DNA from: Proteobacteria bacterium UBA6522
Lineage (GTDB): Bacteria; Pseudomonadota; Gammaproteobacteria; Steroidobacterales; Rariloculaceae
DNA: 9,997 nt
Direction of reading: 5' to 3'
Assembly: GCA_002434915.1 (NCBI GenBank)
Contig: DJLG01000136.1
Span: 17,228 to 27,224, forward strand
Position numbers and translations under genes: made by a program. Below are positions 1-7,244 of the stretch, one piece after another. Within the stretch, counting starts at the first letter, position 1. Each line of letters starts with the position of its first letter. The notes beneath the pieces were generated by a model. It was not told the origin of the DNA. It worked only from the letters and a program-made list of their open reading frames with translations, and searched no databases.

Positions 1-109
1 ATGTTGATATTAAAACAATATTTAAAAAACCTTTTGCCAAAATGATATATAAAAATCTAGCATTGAGGTGAAAGACTTTCCAATAAATAAGCGCTACCAG
101 GAGTAGGTT
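1..109. other. Non-coding end downstream of lptG, possible tail of a convergent gene
   Basis: This A+T-rich stretch follows the lptG stop. On the plus strand, one frame is open from the window edge (base 3) to a TGA at 69-71, giving about 22 codons ending in KNLALR. It could be the last part of a gene convergent with lptG, but the fragment is too short to recognise and may be chance. On the minus strand, just after the lptG stop, a 4-base stem (CTAC/GTAG, plus-strand 94-106, loop 5) is followed by a loosely T-rich run. This is too weak to call a terminator. Confidence 0.25.
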
Positions 110-1180
110 CTAACGAACCCTAAGAAAAACCAGCATGGTGATAAACAAAAGTATAGCGCTTGGTAGCCAAGCAACAATAAACGGATCAAGCTCAAAAACC
201 TGACCACTGTTTGCAAAAGTCTCTGACATAACGTAGTAACCTAGTCCAATCAGTAGGCCCACCAAAAGTCTCGTGCCTGTGCCCGCAGATCGAAGACCAC
301 CGAATACAAAAGGCAAAGCAAGTATAGACATAAAAAATACCGAGACTATATCAGCCATACGAGCCCAGTAAGCTAATAAGTGCTGCGTTGAATCTAAACC
401 ATTAGACTCTAAATAACTGATGTACCTTTTCAGTCCATCTGTATCCAAAAGGTCATGACGCACCACAGAAAGATCAAGCAGTTCTGGGCTAAGATTAAAA
501 TCCTTTGCTATATATTGCTCCGTATACGCTTCAACCCCATTAGGTCCCTGAAATACTGTCTCAGCATAGTTACTTAAAAGCCACTTATTATCCTGATCTA
601 TATCTGCAGTATCAGCATGCGCAATTTGCACAAGCCCTTCATTATCATCTATCTCAAACAAATAAACCCCACCAAAACCTATACCGTTTGCTTCACGATG
701 AAAATTGACGATTCTATTACCATCTTTTAGCCACATTGATGGTCCATTAGCTACTGTATCACTATCAAGCAAGGCAGTTGCACGAAATTCACGAGCATAT
801 GCGCTCATACTAGGCGCTACAGAATCACCCAACCCAGCCATAATTACTAGCAATACAAAACCAGCAATAGAAACAGATCTAATTAGCCTAAGCTTGGAAA
901 TCCCGCTGGAGCCCATAACGACTAACTCTCGGTGTGCAGCTAGATTACCAAGGCTAAAAAGAGCTCCTATCAAAGTAGCTGCTGGAAGAAGCTGAAAAAG
1001 CAACCTTGGCAAACGTAAAGCCACATAGACTAGAGCATCTTCTATGTCATATTGAGCTATGCCAACATCGGGCAGTTGCCCCATAAACTCAATGAGAGTA
1101 CCAACAGATAGCAAAATAGCGGTAGCAATACCTACTCCCTTCAACACAGTCAATGCTATATAACGATCTAGTAAATTCAC
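110..1180 (-). CDS. lptG: LPS export ABC transporter permease LptG
   Basis: LptG is an inner-membrane permease subunit. With LptF and the ATPase dimer LptB2 it extracts lipopolysaccharide from the inner membrane and passes it to the LptC-LptA bridge. The 356-residue product (E. coli about 360) has the family layout: membrane segments near 13-33, 60-80 and 101-122, a periplasmic beta-jellyroll domain near 123-250 containing the WLKDG motif (150-154), then three more segments near 275-293, 303-320 and 333-354. I chose the GTG at 1180. It gives the N-terminus MNLLDRYI, parallel to LptF, lies 7 bases after an AGAGG ribosome site, and overlaps the lptF stop as GTGA. A longer frame to an ATG at 1213 adds 11 residues that do not look conserved. 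The stop is TAG. Assignment to LptG rather than LptF rests on second place in the operon and on the sequence pattern. Confidence 0.95.
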   Translation of the reverse strand: MNLLDRYIALTVLKGVGIATAILLSVGTLIEFMGQLPDVGIAQYDIEDALVYVALRLPRLLFQLLPAATLIGALFSLGNLAAHRELVVMGSSGISKLRLIRSVSIAGFVLLVIMAGLGDSVAPSMSAYAREFRATALLDSDTVANGPSMWLKDGNRIVNFHREANGIGFGGVYLFEIDDNEGLVQIAHADTADIDQDNKWLLSNYAETVFQGPNGVEAYTEQYIAKDFNLSPELLDLSVVRHDLLDTDGLKRYISYLESNGLDSTQHLLAYWARMADIVSVFFMSILALPFVFGGLRSAGTGTRLLVGLLIGLGYYVMSETFANSGQVFELDPFIVAWLPSAILLFITMLVFLRVR

Positions 1181-1192
1181 CGTCGGACCTCT
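1177..1192 (-). promoter_or_regulatory. Coupled lptF stop / lptG GTG start with ribosome site
   Basis: On the minus strand the lptF TGA and the lptG GTG share GTGA (1180-1177). An AGAGG Shine-Dalgarno (plus-strand 1188-1192) lies 7 bases upstream of the GTG, inside the lptF coding end. This arrangement favours translational coupling and equal amounts of the two partners, as expected for an LptF-LptG heterodimer. It decides the lptG start. Confidence 0.85.
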
Positions 1193-2262
1193 AGAAAATG
1201 ACCACTGAACCAACCAGATTCACGCGCCAATAACCCCAACCCAAACAAACCTAATAAAGCGTGCACCCACCATATGCCAAGCCACTGAGGTACCTCATCT
1301 CGGACAACCATAGACCGAGCAATATTAAGCATATTTGCATAGATGATATAGACGATCATTCCGATGCCTAAGCGTGCATAGCGTCCTTGTCGTGGCCTAG
1401 ACCGACTTAATGGCACCGCAATAACTGATAAAACAAGAATTGAAAGAGGTGTAGACAAGCGCCACTGCAACTCTGCACGATCCTCATGATCATAAGATGC
1501 AATTAGTTCTTCTAAAGATTTAGTGGTTACCGGTAACTCCCGCTCAACAGGCTGCTCTATAACAACGGGAATACCATGTTCTTGAAAATCAATAACTCGA
1601 TAGTTTTTTTCACCAGGTACGGCCTCATAACGCCGGCCATTGTACAAAATAAAAGTGACTTTATTGTTTATGTTGTCCTGGCGACGCTCTCCCCTCTCAG
1701 CACGTACTACAATGACTCGATCTCCATCCTTATGCTCAATAAAGACATCGTATATCTCGTCACCTTGCACATCTTGAGCGTATATTGTTGTTTCACCAGA
1801 ATCAGGGCTTATAAAAACACCAGATTCCAAAACACCTACTTGAAGATTTTCTCGCGCAAGATTTTCAATCTCTTCAATCTGCCGAGATGCATTAGGCGTA
1901 GTTACTAGAGAGAGCCATGCCACACTTACTGATAAGAAAAAAGCAAGTACGCTTATTGGCCTAAGCAGTTGTCCAGATCCCACCCCACAAGAGGCCATTA
2001 CAACCATCTCAGAATCACGATTAAACCTAGCAAGGGCCAACATAATCCCTAAAAATAGCCCGATGGGCGCTAGAACTGTGATGTACTGAAGTGAAGTAAG
2101 TTTTAAAACTGCAAATACAGCAGTCCTTGGGATTTGATTATTAGCTGCATCGTCTAAAATCTCCGCAAATTGATTGCTCATCAATATTACAAATAGCACA
2201 ATTGTTACCACGAACCAGGCAACAAATGTTTCTCGCAAAATATAGCGGTTTAGAAGATTCAC
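1177..2262 (-). CDS. lptF: LPS export ABC transporter permease LptF
   Basis: LptF is the partner of LptG in the LptB2FG exporter and is the subunit thought to hand LPS to LptC through its periplasmic beta-jellyroll. The 361-residue product shows membrane segments near 12-30, 56-78 and 100-121, a periplasmic domain near 122-265, then segments near 269-287, 297-317 and 329-346. The family-typical stretch LQWRLSTPLSILVLS (265-279) leads into the fourth segment, and the cytoplasmic coupling region near 82-98 (RDSEMVVMASCGV) resembles known LptF. The start is GTG. An in-frame TGA lies 18 bases upstream with no other start codon between, so this is the furthest possible start, and MNLLNRYI matches the LptG N-terminus. 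No clear Shine-Dalgarno lies within 15 bases. It is first in the lptF-lptG operon and diverges from pepA. Confidence 0.95.
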   Translation of the reverse strand: MNLLNRYILRETFVAWFVVTIVLFVILMSNQFAEILDDAANNQIPRTAVFAVLKLTSLQYITVLAPIGLFLGIMLALARFNRDSEMVVMASCGVGSGQLLRPISVLAFFLSVSVAWLSLVTTPNASRQIEEIENLARENLQVGVLESGVFISPDSGETTIYAQDVQGDEIYDVFIEHKDGDRVIVVRAERGERRQDNINNKVTFILYNGRRYEAVPGEKNYRVIDFQEHGIPVVIEQPVERELPVTTKSLEELIASYDHEDRAELQWRLSTPLSILVLSVIAVPLSRSRPRQGRYARLGIGMIVYIIYANMLNIARSMVVRDEVPQWLGIWWVHALLGLFGLGLLARESGWFSGHFLEVRR

Positions 2263-2345
2263 GAAATAAGCGGGTTTTCAGTACCTTATGCTATTAGTAC
2301 ACTATCCTGCACTTTTTAAACTAAGTATCAATAAGATACCACAGG

Positions 2346-2415
2346 CCCACAACAAGTCGGCCTTTAAGATAATCACCAGCGTTTAGCTGAGATGTCTTTA
2401 AACTGGCATTATGAT
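2346..2415 (+). promoter_or_regulatory. Candidate sigma-70-like promoters for pepA-holC-valS
   Basis: There are two alternatives, both from matching by eye. The first has CTGAGA (2387-2392, 4/6 to TTGACA), a 17-base spacer and TATGAT (2410-2415, 5/6 to TATAAT); its leader would be only about a dozen bases before the ATG. The second has CCCACA (2346-2351, weak), a 16-base spacer and GATAAT (2368-2373, 5/6), with the AGGCC/GGCCT inverted repeat spanning the spacer. Neither is decisive. Confidence 0.3.
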
Positions 2416-2422
2416 CTGCACC

Positions 2423-2428
2423 AAGGAG
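2423..2428 (+). promoter_or_regulatory. Strong Shine-Dalgarno deciding the pepA start
   Basis: AAGGAG lies 6 bases before the ATG at 2435. It falls inside a longer open frame beginning at an ATG at 2411, which itself overlaps a -10-like TATGAT. The ribosome site and the conserved MEF N-terminus therefore place the true start at 2435. Confidence 0.85.
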
Positions 2429-2434
2429 AAAAAA

Positions 2435-3916
2435 ATGGAATTTCCAGTTAGAACTGGCGCCCCAAAAAGCCAGAAAACAGCCTGCGCAATCTTACCTATC
2501 TTTGAAGGCCGCACCCTCAAAGGCGCAAGTCATAAGATAGATAGTTCCTGTGGAAAAATATTGAGCAAGTTAATCAGAACTAGCAGCTCATACGGGAAAC
2601 TGGGGCAAACTTTACTTATACCCCAGATAAAAGGGATAGCCGCAGAAAAAATACTGTTAGTGGGATGTGGAAAAGAGACGGATTTTAATGCAAAAGCTTT
2701 AAGCCAAGCAGTCTCAGCATCAATAGCAGCGCTATCTAAAGTGGGCCTAAGAGAGGCTACTAGTTATCTTGCCTATAGTTCCATTCAAGATATTGATGAA
2801 TATTATAAAGCCCGCCTAACTGCGGAAGCGGCACAAAGTGCACTTTATCGTTTTGATGAAATAAAAAGTCACACCTCAAGACAAACAAAAATTACTCGTC
2901 TAGGAATTGCAGTAGATGCTCTAACTAAAGCAAAAGAGGCGCGGCGCGGTGTTTCTCATGGACAAGCTATTTCATCAGGTATGAATATTGCTCGTGATCT
3001 TTCTAACCGCCCTCCAAATATCTGCACACCTTCTCACCTAGCAACAGAATCACAGGAAATTGCCAAAACATTTGATAATCTAACAACAAAGGTGCTCGCT
3101 GAAAAAGATATGGAACGCTTAGGCATGGGCGCTCTTCTATCTGTTACGCGTGGAGCAAAAGAGCCGGCAAAATTCATCATAATGGAATATAAAGGAGCTA
3201 GCTCAAACGAAGCACCAATTGTTCTATGCGGTAAAGGTATAACATTTGATACGGGAGGAATATCACTAAAACCACCATCGAAAATGGATGAAATGAAATT
3301 TGATATGTGTGGTGCAGCAACAGTTATTGGAACAATGGCAAGTCTTGGGCAACTTCAACCATCAATTAATGTTATCGGTTTAGTTCCAGCTTGCGAAAAC
3401 ATGCCTGGCTCTGAGGCAACACGTCCCAGCGATATAGTAACAAGCATGTCTGAGCAAACTATAGAAATCATAAATACTGATGCAGAAGGTCGGCTAATAC
3501 TCTGCGATGCGCTTACTTATGCATCACGTTATGAACCACGCCTAATGATAGATGTCGCAACTTTAACTGGTGCCTGTGTTATAGCTATTGGTCATGTATA
3601 CACAGGACTATTCAGTAATAACGATGATCTTGCGTCTGATCTATTAGAAGCTGGCAAACGGTCTTTAGACCCTGCTTGGAAATTACCAATTGATGAAGAA
3701 TATGGAGTATCTTTAAAAAGTAATTTTGCTGACTTTGCAAACTCAGGTGCGCGTGAGGGAGGAGCAAGTATTGCTGCTCAATTCCTATCTAGATTCGTTG
3801 GAAAAACTCCTTGGGCCCATCTCGACATTGCAGGTATTGCATGGAAGTCCAATGAAAATAAAGGCGCTACAGGTCGACCCGTACCTCTTTTAATGGATTT
3901 TTTACTAAACCTCTAA
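2435..3916 (+). CDS. pepA: Leucyl aminopeptidase PepA (M17 family)
   Basis: PepA is a cytosolic hexameric two-metal exopeptidase that removes N-terminal residues, preferring leucine, in peptide turnover. In E. coli it also binds DNA in Xer recombination and carAB control. The product has 493 residues (E. coli 503). The N-terminal domain begins MEFPVRTGAP and matches the family. The C-terminal catalytic domain carries all expected metal and active-site residues: K267 and D272 in GKGITFDTGG, K279, D290 in MKFDMCG, and D349, E351 and R353 in the signature NTDAEGRL (347-354). Each sits at the E. coli position minus three. The sequence ends in the typical KGATGRPVPLLMDFLLN. It heads a pepA-holC-valS unit, with holC only 22 bases downstream. 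No missing residue suggests loss of activity. Whether this protein also binds DNA cannot be seen here. Confidence 0.97.
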   Translation: MEFPVRTGAPKSQKTACAILPIFEGRTLKGASHKIDSSCGKILSKLIRTSSSYGKLGQTLLIPQIKGIAAEKILLVGCGKETDFNAKALSQAVSASIAALSKVGLREATSYLAYSSIQDIDEYYKARLTAEAAQSALYRFDEIKSHTSRQTKITRLGIAVDALTKAKEARRGVSHGQAISSGMNIARDLSNRPPNICTPSHLATESQEIAKTFDNLTTKVLAEKDMERLGMGALLSVTRGAKEPAKFIIMEYKGASSNEAPIVLCGKGITFDTGGISLKPPSKMDEMKFDMCGAATVIGTMASLGQLQPSINVIGLVPACENMPGSEATRPSDIVTSMSEQTIEIINTDAEGRLILCDALTYASRYEPRLMIDVATLTGACVIAIGHVYTGLFSNNDDLASDLLEAGKRSLDPAWKLPIDEEYGVSLKSNFADFANSGAREGGASIAAQFLSRFVGKTPWAHLDIAGIAWKSNENKGATGRPVPLLMDFLLNL

Positions 3917-3938
3917 ACTCATCGAGGATAAACATCCA

Positions 3939-4397
3939 GTGACGCAGGTTGACTTCTACATTTTAAATACTGATTCAAATAATTCTCGTCTTCGCTTTAT
4001 TTGTCGCATTACAGATAAAGCCATACGAGCCCAAAACCATGTATTTATTAACACTACTAATGAGGAAGATGCGCATAATTTAAATAAACTTTTATGGACT
4101 TTTTCTCCAGGTAGCTTTATTCCTCATGCACTAATCGACAAAAAGCCAGTAACACCACCAATAGAACCAGTAATAATTAGTCTTAATCTGGATCAATCCA
4201 ATAATAACAAAGCTTATCAGGCAAAAAATAATTGGGATCTTATGATCAATCTTGCACCTAATGTTCCAGCTTTTTTTAGTCGCTATATGCGAGTTATTGA
4301 GGTGGTTGATTCAGAGTCTGCTCGAAAACTAGAAGGTAGAGATAGATACCGATTCTATAAAGATAGAGGCTATACACTCAAACATCACAAAATATAA
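3939..4397 (+). CDS. holC: DNA polymerase III subunit chi HolC
   Basis: HolC is the clamp-loader accessory subunit that joins single-strand binding protein to psi (HolD) and so to the polymerase III holoenzyme. The product has 152 residues (E. coli 147). It is divergent but recognisable: an opening beta strand with FYIL (6-9), then CRITDKA (22-28), LLW (51-53) and SFIPH (59-63), a late block with D100-LMINL (100-105) and EVVD (121-124), and a C-terminal RYRFYKDRGY (136-145). A loop near 83-99 is rich in Asn, Lys and Gln and looks poorly conserved. The start is GTG, with GAGG 11 bases upstream (3924-3927). It lies between pepA and valS exactly as in other gammaproteobacteria, which supports the call as much as the sequence does. 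Confidence 0.9.
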   Translation: MTQVDFYILNTDSNNSRLRFICRITDKAIRAQNHVFINTTNEEDAHNLNKLLWTFSPGSFIPHALIDKKPVTPPIEPVIISLNLDQSNNNKAYQAKNNWDLMINLAPNVPAFFSRYMRVIEVVDSESARKLEGRDRYRFYKDRGYTLKHHKI

Positions 4398-4475
4398 AAA
4401 TTCTTAAACTCCTTACTATACTTTTATCTTAAACCCTAACTCAGCAATTATTATCAAAGAGGCCCTCTGTTTTTA
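4398..4475 (+). promoter_or_regulatory. valS leader with small hairpin over the ribosome site
   Basis: This 78-base gap separates holC from valS. A TATACT (4417-4422) resembles a -10 but has no good -35, so a separate valS promoter is possible, not shown. The ribosome site AAAGAGG (4456-4462) sits 13 bases from the ATG, rather far. It overlaps a small inverted repeat, AGAG-GCC-CTCT (4458-4468), followed by G and five T (4470-4474). The stem is too short to call a terminator, but it could mask the ribosome site. No T-box-like structure is visible, and there is no room for one. Confidence 0.3.
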
Positions 4476-7232
4476 ATGGATTATCAACCAGAAAAAATTG
4501 AATCTAGACATTATGACCGATGGGAGAAAGCCGGTTACTTCAAAGCAATAGGTAACGGAAACCCCTATTGCATAGTAATTCCTCCCCCTAATGTTACTGG
4601 CACTCTTCATATGGGCCATGCATTTCAACATACCATCATGGATGCTTTGATTCGTTATCACAGAATGAAAGGCCATAACACACTATGGCAAATGGGTACG
4701 GACCACGCTGGAATAGCTACGCAAATGGTAGTTGAACGCTTACTTAACGCAGAAGGTCAATCCAAGCATGATATAGGCCGAGAGGCTTTTATAAAAAAAG
4801 TTTGGGAATGGAAACAGCATTCTGGAAATATAATTTCCCATCAAATGCGGTGCCTAGGAGCGTCTGTAGACTGGAGCCGAGAACGCTTCACTATGGACAC
4901 AGGTCTTTGCAAAGCAGTTACCGAAGAGTTTGTTCAGCTTTACGACGAGGGCCTTATATATAAAGGCAAACGGTTAGTAAATTGGGATCCTGTCCTACAC
5001 ACAGCTCTTTCAGATCTAGAGGTCCTCTCGGAAGAAGAATCAGGAAAACTATGGCGTTTCCGATATCATCTTACTGACAGTAATGATTATTTGGTAGTTG
5101 CCACAACCCGCCCAGAAACAATGCTTGGTGATACAGCCGTTGCTGTTCATCCAGAAGATAAACGCTATAGCTCATATGTGGGAAAAACAGTTCAATTACC
5201 ACTGTGTGATAGAAAGATTCCTGTGTTAGCCGATGAGTATGTTGATCCTGAATTTGGCAGTGGTTGCGTAAAAATTACGCCTGCCCATGACTTTAATGAT
5301 TATGAACTAGGACTGCGGCATAACCTTCCAATAATCAATATATTTGATCAGAATGCCGCCCTTAATAATTCTGTACCAGAACGTTTCCATGGGCTCGATA
5401 GGTTTGTAGCCCGTGACCTAATTATTAAAGAAATGGAGAATCAAAAGCTTCTAGATGGGGTAGATAATCACACCTTGATGGTACCTCATGGTGACCGCAG
5501 TGGAGCCATTGTAGAACCTCTTTTAACAGACCAATGGTATGTCCGTGCAAAAAAACTAGCCAAACCAGCTATTGCTGCCGTTGAATCTGAGGATGTTCGT
5601 TTTGTGCCTTCAAATTGGTCTAAAACTTACTTTGAATGGATGCGAAATATAGAGGATTGGTGCATCTCTAGACAATTATGGTGGGGGCATAGGGTACCCG
5701 CCTGGTATGACGATAATGGAAAGGTTTATGTTGCACGAAATGAAAATGAAGTTCGCGAGAAATATGACATTAAACCCGAAGTAAAACTTCACCAAGACGA
5801 GGATGTATTAGATACATGGTTCTCATCTGCATTATGGCCGTTCTCCACAATGGACTGGCCATCTGGATCAAAGGAACTAGATAACTTTTATCCAACTAAT
5901 GTATTAGTCACAGGGTTTGACATTATATTTTTCTGGGTGGCACGTATGATCATGATGGGGCTTAAATTCATGAATGATGTTCCATTTAAAGAAGTCTATA
6001 TGACTGGTCTTATCAGGGATCACTCAGGACAAAAAATGTCGAAAAGTAAAGGTAATATTCTTGATCCACTTGACATTATTAATGGAGCAACTCTAGATAC
6101 CTTACTAGAAAAACGTACAGACGGGATGATGCAACCCCACCTAAAAAAACGTGTTGAAAACCTTACTAGAAAGGAATTTCCAAAAGGCATTCCTAAGTAT
6201 GGGGCAGATGCATTAAGACTTACTCTTGCAAACTTAGCCACCACTGGTAGAGATATAAGCCTAGATATGGGTCGAATCGAAGGTAATCGAAACTTTTGTA
6301 ACAAGCTATGGAACGCATCTCAATTCGTCTTTACAAATATTGATCACTTCGATGAAGGCAAACCTAAAAAATACACTGTTGCCGATAAGTGGATACGCTC
6401 AAGACTTGCACGAATAATTAAATCTTTTCATAAAAATTTTGCAGAATATAGATTAGACCTTGCGTCACAATCTCTATATGACTTTATATGGCATGAGTTC
6501 TGTGACTGGCACCTAGAGCTTACTAAAACGTCTTTAAATAACCCGGATTGCCCAGCCTCTACTCTTAGAGGAACGCAACATTGTTTAGCTGAAGTGCTTG
6601 GCGCCTTATTAAGGCTTTTACACCCATTTGCACCATTTCTAACTGAAGAATTGTGGCTTGAGCTATGTAAAAAAACTGGTCGTTCTAGTGAAACTTTAAT
6701 GCTGGAGTCATTACCAGAAATCAATCAATTCATACAAGATTCCAAAGCAGAAAAAGAAATAGAATGGATGCAAGAATTTGTTAAAGGAATTAGGCAAATT
6801 CGCGGTGAGACAAATATTAACCCTGGCAAACGTCTTAATGCGATTTTGGCTGGCGCTAGCGATACCGATATAAAAAGGCTCAATGCTTATCGAGATTACC
6901 TTCATAACTTAGCTCGTCTAAAAGATATCACTTTGGCATCATCATCTAATGAAGTGTCTGAATCAGCAACAGCATTACTTGGAGAAATGACGCTTATTGT
7001 TCCGCTAAAGGGGCTTATTGATCTAGAAGCCGAACAAGACCGACTTATAAAGCAAAAGAACCAGATAGAAAACGACCTTATTAAAGTAGAACAGAAACTT
7101 ACAAATCCAAATTTTTCAGCTAATGCTCCAGAAGAAATAGTAAGAAAACAAAAAGATCGTGCAAATCAGCTTAAAGAAAAATTAGAAAAACTGTTACAGC
7201 AACTTGATCGTCTACAAAAAATAATAACCTAG
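4476..7232 (+). CDS. valS: Valyl-tRNA synthetase ValS
   Basis: ValS is a class Ia synthetase that charges tRNA-Val in the cytoplasm and hydrolyses mischarged Thr-tRNA. The product has 918 residues (E. coli 951). The catalytic HIGH-type motif is PNVTGTLHMGH (38-48, HMGH at 45-48) and KMSKS is at 520-524. The CP1 editing domain spans about 190-340, with TTRPETMLGD (210-219) and GSGCVKITPAHDFNDY (261-276). The zinc-free proteobacterial form is suggested by the insertion after KMSKS (about 530-570, with LLEKRTDGMMQPHLKKR). The anticodon-binding domain lies near 630-780, and a C-terminal coiled coil near 850-918 is rich in Lys, Gln and Glu. The ATG at 4476 gives the usual YQPEKIE N-terminus. It is last in the pepA-holC-valS unit. 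Its TAG stop overlaps the prfC stop on the other strand. Confidence 0.98.
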   Translation: MDYQPEKIESRHYDRWEKAGYFKAIGNGNPYCIVIPPPNVTGTLHMGHAFQHTIMDALIRYHRMKGHNTLWQMGTDHAGIATQMVVERLLNAEGQSKHDIGREAFIKKVWEWKQHSGNIISHQMRCLGASVDWSRERFTMDTGLCKAVTEEFVQLYDEGLIYKGKRLVNWDPVLHTALSDLEVLSEEESGKLWRFRYHLTDSNDYLVVATTRPETMLGDTAVAVHPEDKRYSSYVGKTVQLPLCDRKIPVLADEYVDPEFGSGCVKITPAHDFNDYELGLRHNLPIINIFDQNAALNNSVPERFHGLDRFVARDLIIKEMENQKLLDGVDNHTLMVPHGDRSGAIVEPLLTDQWYVRAKKLAKPAIAAVESEDVRFVPSNWSKTYFEWMRNIEDWCISRQLWWGHRVPAWYDDNGKVYVARNENEVREKYDIKPEVKLHQDEDVLDTWFSSALWPFSTMDWPSGSKELDNFYPTNVLVTGFDIIFFWVARMIMMGLKFMNDVPFKEVYMTGLIRDHSGQKMSKSKGNILDPLDIINGATLDTLLEKRTDGMMQPHLKKRVENLTRKEFPKGIPKYGADALRLTLANLATTGRDISLDMGRIEGNRNFCNKLWNASQFVFTNIDHFDEGKPKKYTVADKWIRSRLARIIKSFHKNFAEYRLDLASQSLYDFIWHEFCDWHLELTKTSLNNPDCPASTLRGTQHCLAEVLGALLRLLHPFAPFLTEELWLELCKKTGRSSETLMLESLPEINQFIQDSKAEKEIEWMQEFVKGIRQIRGETNINPGKRLNAILAGASDTDIKRLNAYRDYLHNLARLKDITLASSSNEVSESATALLGEMTLIVPLKGLIDLEAEQDRLIKQKNQIENDLIKVEQKLTNPNFSANAPEEIVRKQKDRANQLKEKLEKLLQQLDRLQKIIT

Positions 7233-7244
7233 GCTGTAGAGCCC
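7216..7244 (-). terminator. Candidate prfC terminator inside two coding ends
   Basis: Read on the minus strand, GGGCT-CTAC-AGCCT forms a 5-pair stem (one G-U) with a 4-base loop (plus-strand 7231-7244). It covers the last prfC codons and part of its stop. Three bases later comes a T-rich run ending in six T (plus-strand 7216-7227), which is the antisense of the A-rich final valS codons. The stem is short, so termination strength is uncertain. On the plus strand only a weak AGAGC-N9-GCTCT repeat (7238-7256) follows valS. Confidence 0.4.

Larger units (their letters stand above)
2263..2434. promoter_or_regulatory. Divergent lptF / pepA intergenic region
   Basis: These 172 bases must hold the promoters for both transcription units. 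Two perfect inverted repeats are visible: GTATC-N5-GATAC (2325-2339) and AGGCC-N11-GGCCT (2343-2363). GTAC also recurs at 2281-2284 and 2297-2300. On the minus strand a TTGATA box (plus-strand complement 2327-2332), which overlaps the first repeat, could be a -35 for lptF. The best -10 is only a GATAGT at a long 19-base spacing, so the lptF promoter is not convincingly located. No RNA gene or ORF is apparent. Confidence 0.5.

Noticed and set aside
705..995. Plus-strand open frame of 96 codons antisense to lptG
   Set aside because: Low-complexity Ser/Ala/Pro product opposite conserved lptG sequence; no independent support.
1576..1908. Plus-strand open frame of 110 codons antisense to lptF
   Set aside because: It lies wholly inside a well-supported lptF, has no recognisable motif or ribosome site, and its composition looks like a shadow frame.
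2411..2434. Longer pepA start adding eight residues
   Set aside because: The AAGGAG ribosome site lies inside this extension and the family N-terminus begins at MEF, so 2435 is the start.
6143..6675. Two runs of seven A in valS, near 6143 and 6669, as programmed frameshift sites
   Set aside because: The valS frame continues intact with conserved sequence on both sides; such runs are expected in A-rich coding DNA.
6020..6905. Several minus-strand open frames antisense to valS
   Set aside because: All lie opposite conserved synthetase sequence and have no conserved features or plausible start signals.
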